A DNA stretch of 64,000 nt from JANPPS01 sp964242575. Lineage in GTDB: Bacteria; Pseudomonadota; Alphaproteobacteria; Acetobacterales; Acetobacteraceae. Under the pieces are notes generated by a model. It worked only from the letters and a program-made list of their open reading frames with translations, was not told where the DNA came from and made no database searches. The DNA is taken from the NCBI GenBank assembly GCA_964242575.1, contig CAXTCN010000007.1, positions 40,523 through 104,522 of the forward strand. The letters run 5' to 3'. Positions within the stretch are counted from its first letter, which is position 1, and every line of letters begins with the position of its first letter. The translations under genes and the position numbers were made by a program. Below, piece by piece: positions 63,557 through 64,000 of the stretch.

Positions 63557-64000
63557 CTACGCACGCCCTCCTTCCAAGTCGGCCGAGCCCGCAGCGCCGC
63601 CTACGAGGTGGCTACCCAGCATGAGCGCCGCCACGCCGTGCCCACGTTCGGCTGCCTGCCAGAACCAGTGCTGGGCCGCGACACGGTCCTGTAGCAGGCT
63701 CTGTCCCCCGCCCAGCAACGCGCCCAGCGCGAACATCGCGCCAATGTGCCCTTGGCCGGCCGCGCGCTCGAACAAGCGGCCCGCCTCGGCGTGGTCGCGC
63801 GGGCCACCCTGCCCGTTCACCATCATGCCGGCCAGCGCGACCTGCGCCTCCAGCAGGCCACCTTCGGCCGCACGGGCGATCCACTGCCGCGCCTCCACCG
63901 CTCGAAGATTTGCCTCATCGCCCGTGCATCTAACGCCCGACCGCGACCGGCGCGAGCGGCGTTTGCCGTCCCATACCGCCGTCGAGGTGGCGGTTTTGCT
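63557..64000 (-). CDS. Sel1-repeat protein (N-terminus cut by window edge)
   Basis: The frame is open from its stop at 63557 to the right edge, so the N-terminus is probably outside. At least two to three Sel1-like units are visible, each with the AEAGRLFERAAGQGHIGAMFALG or AARQWI-type A-W-A-A pattern (key ARQWIARAAEGGLLEAQ, AGRLFERAAGQGH, AQHWFWQAAERGH). Sel1 repeats form alpha-solenoid scaffolds for protein binding. The extent upstream of the GTG at 63898 is uncertain. It is convergent with trpA. Confidence 0.65.
   Translation of the reverse strand, partial: SKTATSTAVWDGKRRSRRSRSGVRCTGDEANLRAVEARQWIARAAEGGLLEAQVALAGMMVNGQGGPRDHAEAGRLFERAAGQGHIGAMFALGALLGGGQSLLQDRVAAQHWFWQAAERGHGVAALMLGSHLVGGAAGSADLEGGRA

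Overview
The window is high-GC DNA from an alphaproteobacterium, most likely Rhodospirillales/Acetobacteraceae. The basis is a form IC RuBisCO operon with CbbX, an HWE-family kinase, an rpsT-dnaA-dnaN-recF-gyrB block, a fused AroK-AroB and heavy GTG/TTG start usage. The family assignment is inference; gene families were recognised by reading the proteins.

Positions 1-5487 are the right end of an integrated element of lower, more uneven GC. It holds a primase-polymerase/helicase running off the left edge, a small ribbon-helix-helix-like protein, three unrecognised cargo genes (one of 39 codons) and a tyrosine integrase. It ends at the 3' fragment of a tRNA-Thr(CGT) gene, whose missing 5' half marks the attachment site. 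A motif ATACCTGTG recurs upstream of the primase, between the divergent regulator and cargo genes, and (shortened) upstream of the integrase.

Positions 5519-16573 form a Calvin-Benson-Bassham locus. A MaoC-like hydratase and cbbR lie divergent to cbbL-cbbS-rpe-cbbX-cbbF-cbbP-cbbA. Next come a D-ribulokinase-like FGGY kinase and phosphoglycolate phosphatase on the opposite strand, then cbbY. Positions 16581-21618 are a protocatechuate branch: CoA-transferase A/B, divergent pcaHG, a beta-keto acid cleavage enzyme (BKACE) and pcaB, with no pcaC, pcaD or thiolase. Positions 21608-27276 are a polyol-type ABC transporter with xylulokinase. An EcsC-family gene sits alone at 27638-28477.

Positions 28709-35565 are the replication block gyrB, recF, dnaN, dnaA and rpsT. 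Next come an enoyl-CoA hydratase and mutM (minus strand), then a long same-strand run from 37351 to 49552: ubiE, coaBC, dut, an ABC permease/ATPase pair without its own obvious binding protein, two paralogous Tat-type peptide binding proteins, and a DppBCDF-like importer. ubiB is absent from between ubiE and coaBC.

Positions 49562-64000 hold a YidB-like glycine-rich protein, an unknown protein, two alpha/beta hydrolases, a secreted unknown protein, a fused shikimate kinase/3-dehydroquinate synthase, aroA, an HWE-type histidine kinase whose phosphoacceptor histidine is arginine, a Crp/Fnr regulator, a small unknown protein, an aspartate-type aminotransferase, trpB, trpA and a Sel1-repeat protein running off the right edge. 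Carbon fixation, phosphoglycolate salvage, pentulose phosphorylation and aromatic degradation are therefore clustered beside the replication genes.
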